Translations under genes and position numbers: made by a program | Shown here: piece by piece, positions 12,180 through 23,349 of the stretch | Position numbering within the stretch: the stretch's first letter is position 1 | How the letters are laid out: the number at the start of each line of letters is the position of its first letter | Assembly: GCF_017591425.1 (NCBI RefSeq) | Contig: NW_024465751.1 | Coordinates: 9,920,001-9,984,000, forward strand | From: Ochotona curzoniae | Taxonomy: Eukaryota; Chordata; Mammalia; Lagomorpha; Ochotonidae | DNA: 64,000 nucleotides | Direction of reading: 5' to 3' | The notes under the pieces: generated by a model | The model's input: only the letters and a program-made list of their open reading frames with translations | Told to the model about the DNA's origin: nothing | Database searches by the model: none

Positions 12180-12850
12180 TGAAATCTTTTGAGTTCTCTC
12201 AGACTATTTGTCTCCTGTAGAAGTTCACAGAATCAATTTGGTAACACAAAGTCCTCCAGAAGAAAGTCACAGGCAGTTCCACACAATAATGAGACGGCTG
12301 AGCTCTCTATTAGAACTCACAGCCTGCCTGGAAACCATCCCTTCCCCGCCATTTCTTGGCGAGGGGACAGCTTCTCTCTCCAGCTTCACAGCCCTCAATT
12401 AAACAGCACCCCCCGCCCCAACACCAAGCCACTCCCCATTCAGTGTTCCAATCCTGTCGTCTCCCTTCAGGCCACCGCCCACTATAAACAACTTGGCCGT
12501 GCCATCCGCTCTCTGCAAACTGTTTTGAGAATGTTTTCCAAAAAGACAGGGGTGCCATGCAAGGGGACAGAATGTCTCTCACACCACCTCTACCGGCTGC
12601 GGAGATCCTGTAGGGACTCTGGGTACACCCCGGGGCTGAAGGAGAGCCTCAGATGGCTTTATCACTGCAGCAATTCAGTTCAGACTCATATTTTAAGAAC
12701 AGCAGGAACGTAATATCAGCTGAAAGGAGTTTTCTGTGCACTATTTAACTAAATGGCTCTGCAGCTGGAGAGAACCATAGGCAGACGTGTTAGGATTCAA
12801 AGGCCCCCAATTACAATGATGCTCTTTTATTGTATAAAAACAGCAACACA
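12180..12850. other. Unique, repeat-free segment upstream of the CpG island; possible regulatory DNA
   Basis: No repeat signature. It holds compact motif-rich blocks (cactataaacaacttgg, gcactatttaactaaatgg, cagctggagagaacc). A regulatory role is inference from position, 6-7 kb from the island, and lack of repeats. No exon is proposed. Confidence 0.25.
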
Positions 12851-13199
12851 GCCATTCTCCACTTCCCGACTCCTGCTCCCTCCGCCCCCTGCCCCCATTG
12901 GCTGGCAAGGTTGCTCAGCATCCTGCAAGTGGCACCGCGCCCCCAGTGTCCCCAAGGCTTCCACTCTGCAGCCTTCAGCCCACTGGGAAGTCTTCCTCCC
13001 CAAAAGAGGGGAAGGTGGGGAAGGTTAGCTGCCTCCTGCCCGGTCTCAAAAATCTTCTGTGACCCACAGTGACAGGGGCTGAAGCACTGTATGGGTCTGG
13101 AGGGTGGTGTTGGGACTCTGCTGTTTTGATGAAATGCTGTTTCTCTCTCACACACACTCATGCATACCCTTACACCCCTAAGCAGACAAGCAATCAGAT
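12851..13199. other. Unassigned unique sequence
   Basis: No gene or repeat recognised; C-rich around 12,860-12,900. Confidence 0.35.
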
Positions 13200-13400
13200 T
13201 GTCCTAAAGGTTGTGGAGTAATCTTCGAGAGTTCTACAATCAGATGAGGCTGAGATTGACTCCTGACTTGGCTGATCTGGAGCAAGGATAAGGCCTCTCT
13301 GAGCTTTAGTTTCTGTTTTGAACATGAGACTCCCGGCTCTTCCTCAGGTAAAACAATGAAGGGTTGATAAAGTGGTTATAGAGTGCCTGGCAGAAACTTG
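13200..13400 (+). repeat. MIR SINE
   Basis: 'ggcctctctgagctttagtt', 'ctcaggtaaaacaatgaagg' and 'gttatagagtgcctggcag' follow the MIR sense order. Confidence 0.55.
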
Positions 13401-14825
13401 TGCCCACCTTTCTGGAATTGTTGCTGTTCTTAGGATACAAGCACCACGTGCCTGTGTGATGTGTCTGGGCATGGAGGGAGGTTTTGGATGTGTTCAGCCT
13501 CACCAGCCAGAATGGACAAGGCTGTCAGTGGAGCAATGGCTGTGGAGATGGAAATGTCAGGCCCCCTGACGAGTGTGTTCCTGGAGTCTTTCTGCAACAC
13601 CGGTTCACGCTGTCACTTCTGACAGCCCATGCGTGCTTGCCTGCACGCATACTGCCTTCCTTTCCACTGTTCTTGTTTCAAGTTCCTGTGCAAGGCTGGA
13701 ACCCCAAGGCTCAGGAACTCTCATTCAAAAGCTTCTCAATAGCAGGTTCCTTGTCTCATGCAGACCTGGGCCCTGGGCCACCAACAGGGAGGATGACCCT
13801 TCAGGGAAAGAGCTAGCTCAGTGTAGCCACTGCCTGAGGCTCCCAGGAATGCAGGCATCTAGTCTCCATGCTGAACTTGATCCTGACTGGTTCTCAGGAT
13901 TTTCATGGTTTTCCTAAGCCAAGATGATGCACCCCTAAAATATACTGCACATGCTTTTAGTCAAAGTCAATGCCTGGCTCACATATGGTACTACCCATCC
14001 ACCACCAATCAATAGCACAAGAGTTTCATTCACTAGATTCTGTTACGTATTAAATACTATTGCACTGAAACACAGTGTAACAAGATTTAATCTCTGGTGT
14101 TTCTAGTGCTGGGGAAGGGAAAGGAGAGAAGCAGGAGGGGTGAAATTGTGGCTCTTAAAGGGTAAATTGTCCACTAAAGAGTTAGAAGAGGCAAGGGTTT
14201 TCTGTATTTCATGCTAAAGTCGGAGCAGACATTGAGTGCTGCTGCCGAGACTGTCTTTCTCCCTCGGGTCTGTCCCAAAAGCCGCACACCGACCAGCCCT
14301 TCCTAAAGAGAAGACTACAAGGCTGGGAACAGGAAGCAGATTGTGGGTGGTTGTTCTTAAAAATCACAACCTGTTCAGTGGAGGTTGGGGGACTCAGAGA
14401 AGCGGGAGGGAAGGGGAAGCAAGAGAGATTATTTTTCCCAGTTAGAAATGAAACTACCTTGTCAATATTGAACACAGCATTCACCCTATTGTCTACCAAA
14501 GAGGCACGTGCACAGCCAAGCATCGGGGTCTGGATTTGACCCTGACACAGCACACTGCACGATCTGCTTGCTACACCAGGGCCTCACTGTGATATTCTCA
14601 AGATAGCTTACCATTTCCCTGGCTGCTTGGATTTGTCAGAGAACGCCTGCATGTGTGTTGGGGGATGCAGGCGGTGGGGGGGGGGGGGCGTGTGTGGGAG
14701 GAGAATGGCAATGAGATGGGGACAGACAGGGTCCTGGGATTGCTAATAAAATCCATGCATATTAATTACTTGGCACTTGAGTGGTATGACAAAGTCACAT
14801 CCTAGAGGTGGTGGCAGTGATGATG
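13401..14825. other. Unassigned unique sequence
   Basis: No gene or clear repeat. It includes a pure G run of 13 at 14,676-14,688, next to a short GT run, which could form G-rich secondary structure. Confidence 0.4.
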
Positions 14826-14829
14826 ATGA

Positions 14830-14990
14830 TGGTGGGAAGTGCAATCTGCACCCCTTCTTCTGAAGCCTCACAACGGCCTCATGATAGCTACTAGAACAAC
14901 GCCCAAATTCACGGCAAGGAAACAGATTTCAAGGAGGAAAGCAACAGTCCAAAGTCATACAGCTAACATGAGTGGAGAAAATGATGGGAT
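14830..14990 (-). repeat. MIR fragment, antisense
   Basis: 'cctcacaacggcctcatgat', 'aaggaaacagatttcaagg' and 'caaagtcatacagctaac' follow the reverse complement of MIR. Confidence 0.5.
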
Positions 14991-16454
14991 GGCAGATCAC
15001 CAGAGAGACCCACTGTGCCAAAGGAAGGCCCCAGGGGCCCTGTGACATCATCTCCACGATTTAAAGCAAGGGTGAGGCTTGTGGCCAAGAATATTCAGCT
15101 GGTGAGAGGTGGAGCTGCAGCTGGGGCACAGTGTAGTGTCCAGGCCATAAGTGGCCGACTCTTCCAGCACTTTGGGTTCCACTGAGACCTCATGGAAGGG
15201 GAGTACCTTACCTCCTGGAAACAACTGACTAACCTCAGATGAATTCTGCATCATTATGGACAGGGCCTAACACAAACAGAAATGTGCACAGCACCCCTCA
15301 CTTCTTTATTCTATGCCATCTTCTCTTCCTAAGGCAAGTTTGGTGCCCTGGTCTGCAGTTTTTCAGAACCTGTTATAGCTCAAGTATGAAGCAAGCTGGT
15401 TCATCTGTCTGCACATGGTATAGCTGCTATTGGCCTATGCCATACCATTCCTAAAACACATGCCACGCCCTCCTCAGCAATGGCTCTTCAGTACCTTCAG
15501 GTTGAAAATCAGCCTGTTCCACATCCACCCCTAAGTCTGGCCTCAGCTTGTGACAAAACCTCCCTCTCGCCCCTTATCCACCTTGCGGGAATGTGATGAT
15601 GCTGTCATCAGGATGATCCATTCCTCGTCTCATGCAGCCCATGCTTGTCCTGCCAAGTCAGCCACTGCTTCTCCACTTCCCCCTCTGCCTTACAGCTTAA
15701 GTCTGGAATTGGCCTGTGGACAGTAATGGGTGCAGCTGAAAATACTGGCTGTGCCTTCCTGGCAGGTTTGGGTCTCCAAAAGGCATAGTTCTGGGCCCAT
15801 GAGCTAAGGACAGAGGCCCCCAGGGAGTGTCCCTTCCCCACTGTTACAGGAAAACCACAGTGGGCCCAGGCTTTTGGGGCCTCATCCATCCTTATTGCCA
15901 ACCCCTCCCCCTTCCTGGAATGCAGACATGAGACCTGGACATGCTGCAGCCATCTTTCTCCCATGAGCTGATAGATCTAAATCCTACCCACAAGGATGAC
16001 AGAAGGCAAAGACAGAGCTTGTGTTCCCGGCAGCACAGCTGAGGCCTCCTCCTATCAAGCCAGTGAGTGTGTGACACAAAGCAGCTTCTATCTGGTTAAG
16101 TTGGGTAGTACTGTGGCCAGAGGCTGAATGCCATGATGTCTGCAGCAGCTCTGGCCATGGCTCCTGCTCGTCCAGGGCTTGGTTCAGTTGCCACTGGCCC
16201 TGGGAGTCCCTCCCCAACTCCCTGGAGCAACACAGTCCTGCCCTTCCTTGTGTTTCCGTGGTGGGGTGGTTACCATTCACAGTCACAGCATTTGTTTAAT
16301 CCTGCTTGATGTGCCCTAATGAGCGCTCCCTGCTGGTCTGGTTCAAACGCCTTGAGTCAGGGCGCCCTCCGTCCCACCAGCATCTGCAAGGTGCCTAGAG
16401 CAGGGCTTGGTGCTGAGGGCAGAGAGCTCTGCTTGCCTAGCAGTGGGCTGTATG
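14991..16454. other. Unassigned unique sequence
   Basis: No gene or strong repeat. A short MIR-antisense-like block (cagctggtgagaggtggagc) lies at 15,097-15,116. Confidence 0.4.
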
Positions 16455-16650
16455 TATCCCAGGGGCTGATTCTCTATTTACAAGCTGCTGACCTCTCTCT
16501 CTGACTGCATTTTCTCCTCTACAAAAGAGGGAGAAGTAGAGGATTTACCTGACAGTGTTGCCAGGAAGGCAAAAGCGCTGAGGCACAGCAAAGCACTTAA
16601 AGACCACTGGTTCTTATTTATATGAATATGATGGCGGATGAATGAATCAG
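16455..16650 (+). repeat. MIR-like fragment
   Basis: 'ttctcctctacaaaagaggg' then 'acagtgttgccaggaaggc' and 'gcacttaaagaccac' follow MIR order in sense, diverged. Confidence 0.4.
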
Positions 16651-16819
16651 CCAATGCATGCACGACTGCTCAATGAACAGCAAGAGAATGACAGGTAAAC
16701 CCTGGGATTCAGACTCCATGGCGGCAGCTACTGCTTCTGTTTCCTACCTGTCCTCAGCACTCTCTCCTCCTTTTGCCACTGCTTCCCATGGCCGGGGAGC
16801 GGCTACCAAGCCAGGCAGT

Positions 16820-16990
16820 CAAGATAATGCAGTCAGGTCTGGTTGCAAGTCCCCAGCTTTGCTTTTCTGCTGTGTGGCTTGGTCAGGTTGCTCCACCTCT
16901 CTGAGCCTCATGTTCCTCACTGCTCTGAGCCCACAGAACAGGTCAAACACCCAGCACCAGGGCGGGCACCTTGGTGACAGGAAGCGATAG
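16820..16990 (+). repeat. MIR fragment
   Basis: 'tctgctgtgtggcttggtca', then 'ccacctctctgagcctcatg' and 'ttcctcactgctctgag' match the MIR core in sense. Confidence 0.55.
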
Positions 16991-18275
16991 TGCACATTGT
17001 TATTATTCTTTGTGAAATGAACAGGGTGGGCCCAAAGCGGAGCATGGCTGGGGTGCAGGTCACAGTTGGCACACTGAAGTCCAAGTGTCTGCATCACGGT
17101 GCACCTGCCGACAGACAGCAGCATCCTCTCACATGTCCCCTTTTCAGGGAGGACGAGTTAGTATGAGGGGGATCTTCAAAGCCTTGCTAGGAAGCGCACA
17201 CTCTGCGGAAAATAAAACACTTTGCATGGATTTGCAAGTGCTGTGCACCAAAACAGACTTATCTTTTTTTAAAAAAACACTCATCTTTGAATCCCTACTT
17301 TTCACAAACACTGTGGAGTCCACCCACAAGGCTTACCCGCCCGCAAACCGCGGCCTTCTGAAGTTTTCCCTAGCATTATTATCTTCAGGTGAACCCTCAG
17401 CTAGTGTCAGACCCAGCTGGCAAGAAAAGTACAAGCACATGCCTGAAAACCATGCAGGGACCCAGCCTCTCTCCGGACAGCAAGGACGCCCCCACACCTC
17501 ACAAGTGCAGTCTGAAAAATAAAGGACACCAGCAGTGTTTCATGTTGCTTTGCCATTCAGCTTAAATCAGACCTTTACCTTAGCCCCATTCAAACACCTG
17601 ACGGCTGCATCCATCCGGTTTTAATATTAAACACCGTTACAAGATACTCCACTTGGTCCTCATCCTAGCAGGTTCTGATACTGCTACCCAGGGAGAAAGC
17701 TCTTTACACACCTGCTGCCCTCATAAAGAGAGAGAGAGCCACCTTTTGAATCAAGCCCTGAAAAGTCCTCAGAATCCAAGGTGTACCTGTGCAGCTGCCC
17801 TCCGCTCCCATCCCAAATGCTGCCCACACAGGGCCTGCAGGGGAAAGTGCAATTCCAGGGCCTGGAAAAGATAGGTATCTCCTGGGCCCCAGCCGGCCAG
17901 GAGGCAACTCTCTAAAAGGGTACAGGTCCAAGAGACATAGGTATTCATTCGGTCCCTTCCTCCCCTGCTCGCCTAGACAAACAAAAGGCCCCTCTGGTCC
18001 GTCCATCACTCAGGTGAAAGCCTGAGCAAATCACAACTTGGCTTCCCCGTCCAGTCCGGTTTGCTTCCCAGCCTGACCAGCCCTCCTCCTCCCCCGGGGA
18101 ACTGCCCAGCGAGGAGGCCAAAGAGACCGTCCTGTGATGCTTGCCGGCTTCCAACTTTCCGCTCAGCTCCTTCTCAGTTCCGCAGCCTCCAGCAAAGCGG
18201 CTGGGAAAAGGGCAAGTTTGCAAAGCCCAGGATACCAGTCCCGGGGAAGCCACAAAGAAGCTGCAACACCAACAA
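16991..18275. other. Unique flank of the CpG island
   Basis: Mostly repeat-free. Includes AT-rich motif clusters (ggttttaatattaaacaccg at about 17,618) and a short MITE-like stretch at 17,210-17,300. If the gene runs on the minus strand, this is the start of intron 1. No exon seen. Confidence 0.35.
17210..17300 (+). mobile_element. MITE-like interspersed repeat, partial
   Basis: 'ttgcatggatttgcaagtgc' then 'gcaccaaaacagacttatct' then an A/T run matches the internal part of the same unnamed element as at 3,949 and 21,590. Old and incomplete. Confidence 0.3.
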
Positions 18276-19227
18276 AGATTAACCTCTTGTGGGACGGATC
18301 GGGGCAAGCCGCCAACCGCAGCGCAGGGGGCCAACCGTGGGCTCGCGCCGGCAGGCGGAGGAGCGCGGGCGTGGGCCAGCCGTGCGCACCGCGCGCCTCC
18401 GCCGTCACCCCCTTCCCCACGCCCACCGCGCGCCGGGTCCTCCCCCGGGCTCGTGGGCACCTGAGCGCGGCGGCGGCAACGCGCCCCGGCCCTGCCCGGG
18501 TCAGGTAGCGCGCGGCGCGCCCCTGCTTGCAGCCGCCGGGAGCGGCGCGCGGCGAGGCAGCCTCAGCCCACGGCGCCAGGCTTCCTGCCACCACCGCACG
18601 GCGCGTCGTCACCGCCGAGGGGCGCGGGCCGCACGCGCAGCCCCAGCCGCCCCGCGCAGCCCCCTTTGCCGAGCCCGGGCCGCGGCCTCGGGGGGCGTCC
18701 CCGCGGGACCTGCCCCGCTTGCACAAAAGCGCCGCAGCTCGGCCGGGGAAGGGAGGGCGCGCGGGCCACGGAAGAAATAAATAAATAAAAACCAGAGAGT
18801 CGGCTCTACGTAACGCCCTGTCGAAAGCGGACGCCATATTTTTTTGTGGCTTATGTCGACATAGGGAAACGTAGACATGTTGTTCCTCCTCCCTTCGTCC
18901 TGCTCACTCTACCTCCCGTTTATCCAAACTTGCGATCAAAACTCTTTAAAAAAAAAAAATCACCCTTCCCATCCGTATCCGCTCCTCTCCTCCCACCCGC
19001 AAAAAAATGGATAATAATAATAGCCCTGCGTCCTCCTGCCCCTCCTGCCCCCGTACCCCACCCCCTACCCCCAATCACACACCCGGCCAAGTCCCACCAA
19101 CAGCGCGTTCCCGGGAGCGGCGGCGGCGGCGGCGGTGGGAAAGTTGGGCTGGAGCGGCCGGCGCCCCGCGAGCGGGCCCGGGGCGGCGGCGCGGCCGGGG
19201 GTGCTCGGCGCGGGCGAAGTTTCTTAC

Positions 19228-19420
19228 CTGCGCCGGGGCTGTGAAGGCGGGCGCCGGCCGGGCCGAGAACGCGGCTCGGGTTCCAAAATGGAACTGCTGC
19301 TCCCACCCACGGCCCGCTGCCCGGCGGCGCCGGGTCGCGGCGTGGGAAAGGGGGACCCCGCCAGCCCGCCCGGACCGACGGACGGAGGAAGCCCCCGGAC
19401 GGAGGACAGTGGCCAAAAAT
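19228..19420 (-). other. Candidate first exon (5' UTR) ending in a strong splice donor
   Basis: On the minus strand the sequence ...CCGGCGCAG|GTAAGAAAC puts a donor (GT at 19,227-19,226) that matches the U1 consensus at nearly every position. The proposed exon is GC-rich and has no ATG in the frame that runs through it, so it is probably 5' UTR. The upper edge near 19,420 is only a guess at the transcription start, set by the A/T tract at 19,420-19,465. No acceptor is needed for a first exon. The gene is unidentified and would continue toward lower coordinates. Alternative: a cryptic donor in GC-rich DNA. Confidence 0.45.
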
Positions 19421-19502
19421 TTTTAAAGAAAAAAAAAAAAAAGGAAAAAAAAAGGGGAAAAAAATGCCTCGATCAGTGGGGAATCTACGCCAAAACCCAC
19501 AT

Positions 19503-19540
19503 GATCTGTAACGTCAGCATGCGTATTTGCATACGGTACC
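19503..19540. promoter_or_regulatory. CRE-like and octamer motif cluster
   Basis: TAACGTCA at 19,509-19,516 (CRE-like; TGACGTTA on the minus strand) is followed by ATTTGCAT at 19,525-19,532 (POU octamer), within a near-palindromic stretch gcatgcgtatttgcatac. It lies about 90-120 bp upstream of the proposed minus-strand start. The motifs are seen; factor binding is inferred. Confidence 0.4.
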
Positions 19541-19930
19541 ACCGCCGGGCGCCGCCGGGCTCGGGCTCCGCGCAAAGTTGCAAAGTGGCCTTCGGGCCCC
19601 GCGGAGACGCCGGCGCGATGTCATTTTTAGCCGGGAGCTGCGGGGATTCGGGAGAGGCTACCCCGAAAGGCGCTGGTCCCTGGCCAAGGTGTGAGCGCGG
19701 GAGGTGTTGGGGTGGGGGGAGCATAAATTCACTTAAAAGTCCGAGCCCAGTAACGGACTCGCTGGAATTTCTGCGAGAAGAGGAGGGGGCGGCGCGAGCG
19801 AGCTCATTGAATATTAAGCACAACCCGGCGGCTCTGGGCGGCCTCGGCCCAGCCCGCTCCGTGAGATCCCCATTTTCTTTAGGAAAAGTTCAAGGTGTCA
19901 CTGATGAGCTCAACAAACTGTTGATCCTGA

Positions 19931-19948
19931 CCACGTGGAGGGGCGGGC
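19931..19948. promoter_or_regulatory. CACGTG E-box beside a GC box
   Basis: CCACGTGG at 19,931-19,938 is followed immediately by AGGGGCGGGC, giving a palindromic E-box and an Sp1-type site in the island. Function is inferred. Confidence 0.4.
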
Positions 19949-21090
19949 CCGAGGCCGCGGGGCGCGCTCGCTGAGCCTGCCACCCGCTGCACCGGGACCC
20001 CTCGGCCCTCGGCGACTCGGGGGACTGCGGTGTGCCGGTGGGGGGTCGCTGCGCTCCCCCAGGCGCTGCCTGCGTCCTCGTGTTCAGGAATGTGCTAGCT
20101 GTAACACTAAGTATATAAATATAATGAGAGATCCATTTGACTCCTAGAATAGTAGCAACAGGGCTCGGGACAGGGAGGAGAAGGAGCCCCTCCACCTCCT
20201 TATGTAACGGCTCGAAGTTGGATCGCTTTCGCTGCAGAGTCGGGATTTCCGTTTGCAAAGGTCTGAGGCTGGAGAAACATTCACAAACTTTCCCCCCCAC
20301 CCCCAACAGCCAACAAACAAACTCACGCCCAGAGAGCCGATTTCAACTCGTGTTGGGCCCGCGAGAGCCGCGATCCTCAGCCCCGGGGACACGCACAGGG
20401 CTGCAGCGCTCGCGGGAAAGTGCCTCAGGCGGGGGAGGCGGTGGTTTTAGGGACCCAGAAGCCGAAGATCCCGACGCCCGGGGCGCCCCGACTGCCTGCG
20501 CTTGCAGCTCCCCTGCGGCGCTTAGAGCTCGGGCGGGCGGGGTCTCGGAACCGCACGTGAACTTGAGTTCTCGGCTTCCCGCTCCTGCCGCAGTACCGGG
20601 CCAGCGACTCGCGCTGCGGGGGACCCTTGGGGACCCTGCCACTTAGCAACCTGCAGGCGCCGCGCATTCCCGAGCCCGGGTGGACCCGCGCTTCGCCCCG
20701 GCTGGCCCCTAGGGCGTTGGGCAGCTCGCTGGGGCGCGCTGGTGGGCAAGCGCCCGAGGCGGGTCGGCGTTAGGGACTGGCGATCCGGGTTTGGTTTTGA
20801 CACTGGGGCCTGCAGGGAGAAAACAAAAGGCCGGGAGGCTCTGCAGAGTCGCCGCCCGGGCTGCGGATCAGCAGGCGCGGCGCGTCAGGCTTCTTGGCCG
20901 GTCTCTGCTCTGGGGAATCAGAACGAACTCTAGCGGCGGCTCCGGGCGCGAGGGCAGCAACAGGTGGCCGGGCGCAGCTGAGTGGCCAGCGGCGAGGCCC
21001 GGGGCTGGGGCAGGCTGGGCTGGCTTTGGGCAGGGTGTGACCGTGTGGTCGATACGCTGGGACCGCTTGGCGTTTTCGTTTCCTAGGCCG

Positions 21091-21589
21091 AGGAAAAGGA
21101 AGTAGGTAAAAGACACAGGTTTCCCATTTTCCGCGTTGCTACACGTTCTCTGACACAAATAACCCATTGACTCTCTCTCTAAAAGAAAAAAAAAAGGTAA
21201 TAAAAATGGCTTTTATGCAAAACCTTCTCGTTGGCCTGCACTTGTTGATCTGGTCTTTGTTGATGTAGAATCTGTCTGTTGTTTTTTTTTTTTTTTTTAA
21301 TAACCTATGAAGCAAGGTCCTGGCTTGGGACTGACGCCCACCGACCTCGGGCAAAGCAGAGTCTTGCAGGATTCTGCTAAGAACGTCTTGATGAGAACCC
21401 CAGCACTTGCCCATTCGTCCAAGGTCCCAATCTACTTGCCTTCAGCTTTGGACGATGGGGCTGCTGAGTTTTCACTCCTGAGGGGATGGCCGGGTAGTAA
21501 AGGTGTGCGTGAGGAATCCGTTTCATTCCAGCAGTGTCCCCCCATTGCTCCTTTGCTGTGCCCTTTCCGGTTGTTCCGCTCCCCACTCC
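21091..21589. other. Unassigned island shoulder
   Basis: Repeat-poor. It holds A and T runs (about 21,184-21,195 and 21,278-21,298). A plus-strand donor-like AGTAG|GTAAAA lies at 21,105/21,106. No exon proposed. Confidence 0.35.
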
Positions 21590-21810
21590 CTTTGAAAACT
21601 CATTAGATGGATATTTAAAAAAAATTCATGGATAGTGGAATTAGCTTTATTTTGATGGAAGAATTTTAAAAATCCAAATATCTATACTGTTTCCCCCATG
21701 GGCATTTCCATGACGTTTTTGAAAACCTTGCTTGTGCATAGATTTAATTTTTTTTTTGCAGCAAAACAAATCTTTCATTAAAATTTCCCATGAACTTCAG
21801 CGAAGATCCT
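21590..21810 (+). mobile_element. MITE-like interspersed repeat
   Basis: 'gtgcatagatttaa', a T run, 'gcagcaaaacaaatctttca' and 'tttcccatgaacttc' follow the same order as an unnamed lagomorph repeat I recall. Best copy of this kind in the window. Confidence 0.4.
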
Positions 21811-22355
21811 TTTAAGTGTTTCCATAGAAATGACCCAAACCTTAAGGCAACGATTTCTGCTCTCAGGCCGCGACTCTGAGGAAGGTGTTCCCTTCCATGA
21901 TGGTCCTTCAGAAAGGTTTTCCAGAAGCATTTTCCCTAGCCTCCAGCTCACTGCCACCTGCCTCTGGCCCGGTGAGATCGTGTGCACGGGGGGCGAGGAG
22001 GGGAACGGTGGCCCAGATGTGAAAGACTCATAGAGATACGGAGTTTCTTATCTTCAGCTGGGGGGGGGGGTGGTTCCCGTACAGTGCATGTCTTTACAGA
22101 CGGTGAACTTCCGTCATACAAAAGACCAGCAAGGAATCAAAGCAAGAGAGACTTTTGCCTTAGCTGCTACCATCCATTTTGTGTGGAAAGAGTAAGCAGA
22201 CCCTTAGTGGATTGGAGCTGAGACGAGATGTTTTCAAGTTTATACCAGAACTTGACTTAGCAGTAATTTGAACTTGTTTGGGGTATACATCTGAAAGTTG
22301 ACAAATTGGCGGGGGTTGGGGGGACAAGGCTTATTATTTATTTGATTTCACTGTG
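21811..22355. other. Unassigned unique sequence
   Basis: No gene or known repeat. G runs occur at 22,061-22,070 and 22,311-22,322. Confidence 0.35.
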
Positions 22356-22359
22356 TGGT

Positions 22360-22540
22360 TTGATCTTTGCAGCATCCCTGTGAGGAAGACACAGCCATTA
22401 CCATTATCTCTGTTTGTCAGAGGAGGTTGCTCAAGCTTATAAAGGTTACAGTAATTAGTTCAAGTTCGCAGGCTGAATTCAGAACTATGATTAAAATCCA
22501 AGTCTTGTAATAGCAAGGTCGATGTTGTTTCAGTGCCCTT
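22360..22540 (-). repeat. MIR fragment, antisense
   Basis: 'gcagcatccctgtgaggaag', 'ccattaccattatctctgtt' and 'gaattcagaactatgatt' follow the reverse complement of MIR. Confidence 0.5.
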
Positions 22541-22694
22541 TCTTTATCTTTTGCTGTTGCACTGACAAGGGACTAGGATAGCCTCTACCACTCATATCCC
22601 ATTTGCTTTTTTGCAGAACCCTGAAGCACATTTGCCTTTGGGTCTGGCCTTTCTATGATAAATGATTTTTGTCTATGCTGACTCATTTATATAA

Positions 22695-22820
22695 TGGTCT
22701 CCCTTCTAGAATGAGAGTTCATGCAGGCAAGAACTTGGTTTAGTTTTCTGCAGTATCATCATGCTTGCACCTGCCCAACTTATCAGAGATGCACAAGTAA
22801 TTGCTAAATGGATGGGGTAC
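22695..22820 (+). repeat. L2-like 3' fragment
   Basis: 'cttctagaatgagagttcat', 'gcaggcaagaacttggttta' and 'attgctaaatggatggg' follow the L2 sense tail. Confidence 0.5.
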
Positions 22821-22925
22821 ACTTCTTGCTAGTGCTCATCCAGTGACAGCCAGGCAGCCCTCTGTGAGAGTCTACACATCTGTGTAGCAAGGGCCATCTT
22901 ACACTTCTCATGAGGGGCAAGCATT

Positions 22926-23210
22926 TGGAGCAGTGGTGATGACACTGCAGGTGCTCACATCTCGTATTGAAGTGTCTAGATTTGAGTCCAGGCTTTGCTA
23001 CTGGTTCCAACTTCCTACTGACGTGCTGCAGGTGATGGTTCAAGCAGTTGGTTTGCTGCCATTCAAGGAGATGCTCAGCTAGAGTGCTGGACTCCTGGCT
23101 TTGGTCTGGCCTGGCCCTGACTACTGCAGTCATTTGGAGAGTGAACTAGCTGATGGAAGATCTCTCTATCTCTCTTCCTCCATATCTTTCAAATAAAAAG
23201 ATTAAAAGCA
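22926..23210 (+). repeat. CSINE, old
   Basis: Starts inside the head. It contains 'actcctggctttggtctggc', 'tcatttggagagtgaactag', 'ctgatggaagatctctct' and the tail 'tctttcaaataaaaagatta'. Confidence 0.75.
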
Positions 23211-23291
23211 TTTTTTGAAAAAGATTTTTGTGAGTCTTCAATGAGATAATCTGTATTCATGTGAATCTTTGTTCTTAAAAACTTCATGAAG

Positions 23292-23292
<1 letters not shown>

Positions 23293-23344
<52 letters not shown>
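23293..23344. repeat. (TG)26 microsatellite
   Basis: 52 bp of uninterrupted TG at the tail side of the following antisense SINE. Likely polymorphic. Confidence 0.97.

Positions 23345-23349
<5 letters not shown>

Larger units (their letters stand above)
18280..21090. promoter_or_regulatory. CpG island (probable gene promoter)
   Basis: CpG dinucleotides are very dense here and scarce elsewhere in the window. Densest parts are 18,290-18,770, 19,100-19,400, 19,540-19,690, 19,930-20,080 and 20,330-21,010. Inside are a (CGG)6-like run (about 19,118-19,136), A-rich breaks (18,945-18,960; 19,428-19,463), GC boxes and the candidate exon at 19,228-19,420. Long open frames on both strands within it are what GC-rich, stop-poor DNA gives by chance, and none has a recognisable domain. 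Islands of this size usually mark promoters of broadly expressed or developmental genes. Which gene is unknown. Confidence 0.85.

Noticed and set aside
18163..18837. A 224-codon minus-strand open frame, and several overlapping long frames, across the CpG island
   Set aside because: GC-rich DNA is poor in stop codons, so long frames appear on both strands by chance. The translations are Arg/Ala/Gly/Pro-rich, lack domains and overlap each other.
19135..19974. A 279-codon plus-strand open frame in the island
   Set aside because: It runs through an A-tract giving a Lys/Arg run and through promoter-like DNA, and it overlaps the opposite-strand donor. No recognisable domain. Composition explains it.
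20109..20124. TATATAAATATA as a core promoter
   Set aside because: A TATA-like word on the edge of the island, but no initiator, exon or donor at a fitting distance was found, so I did not annotate it.
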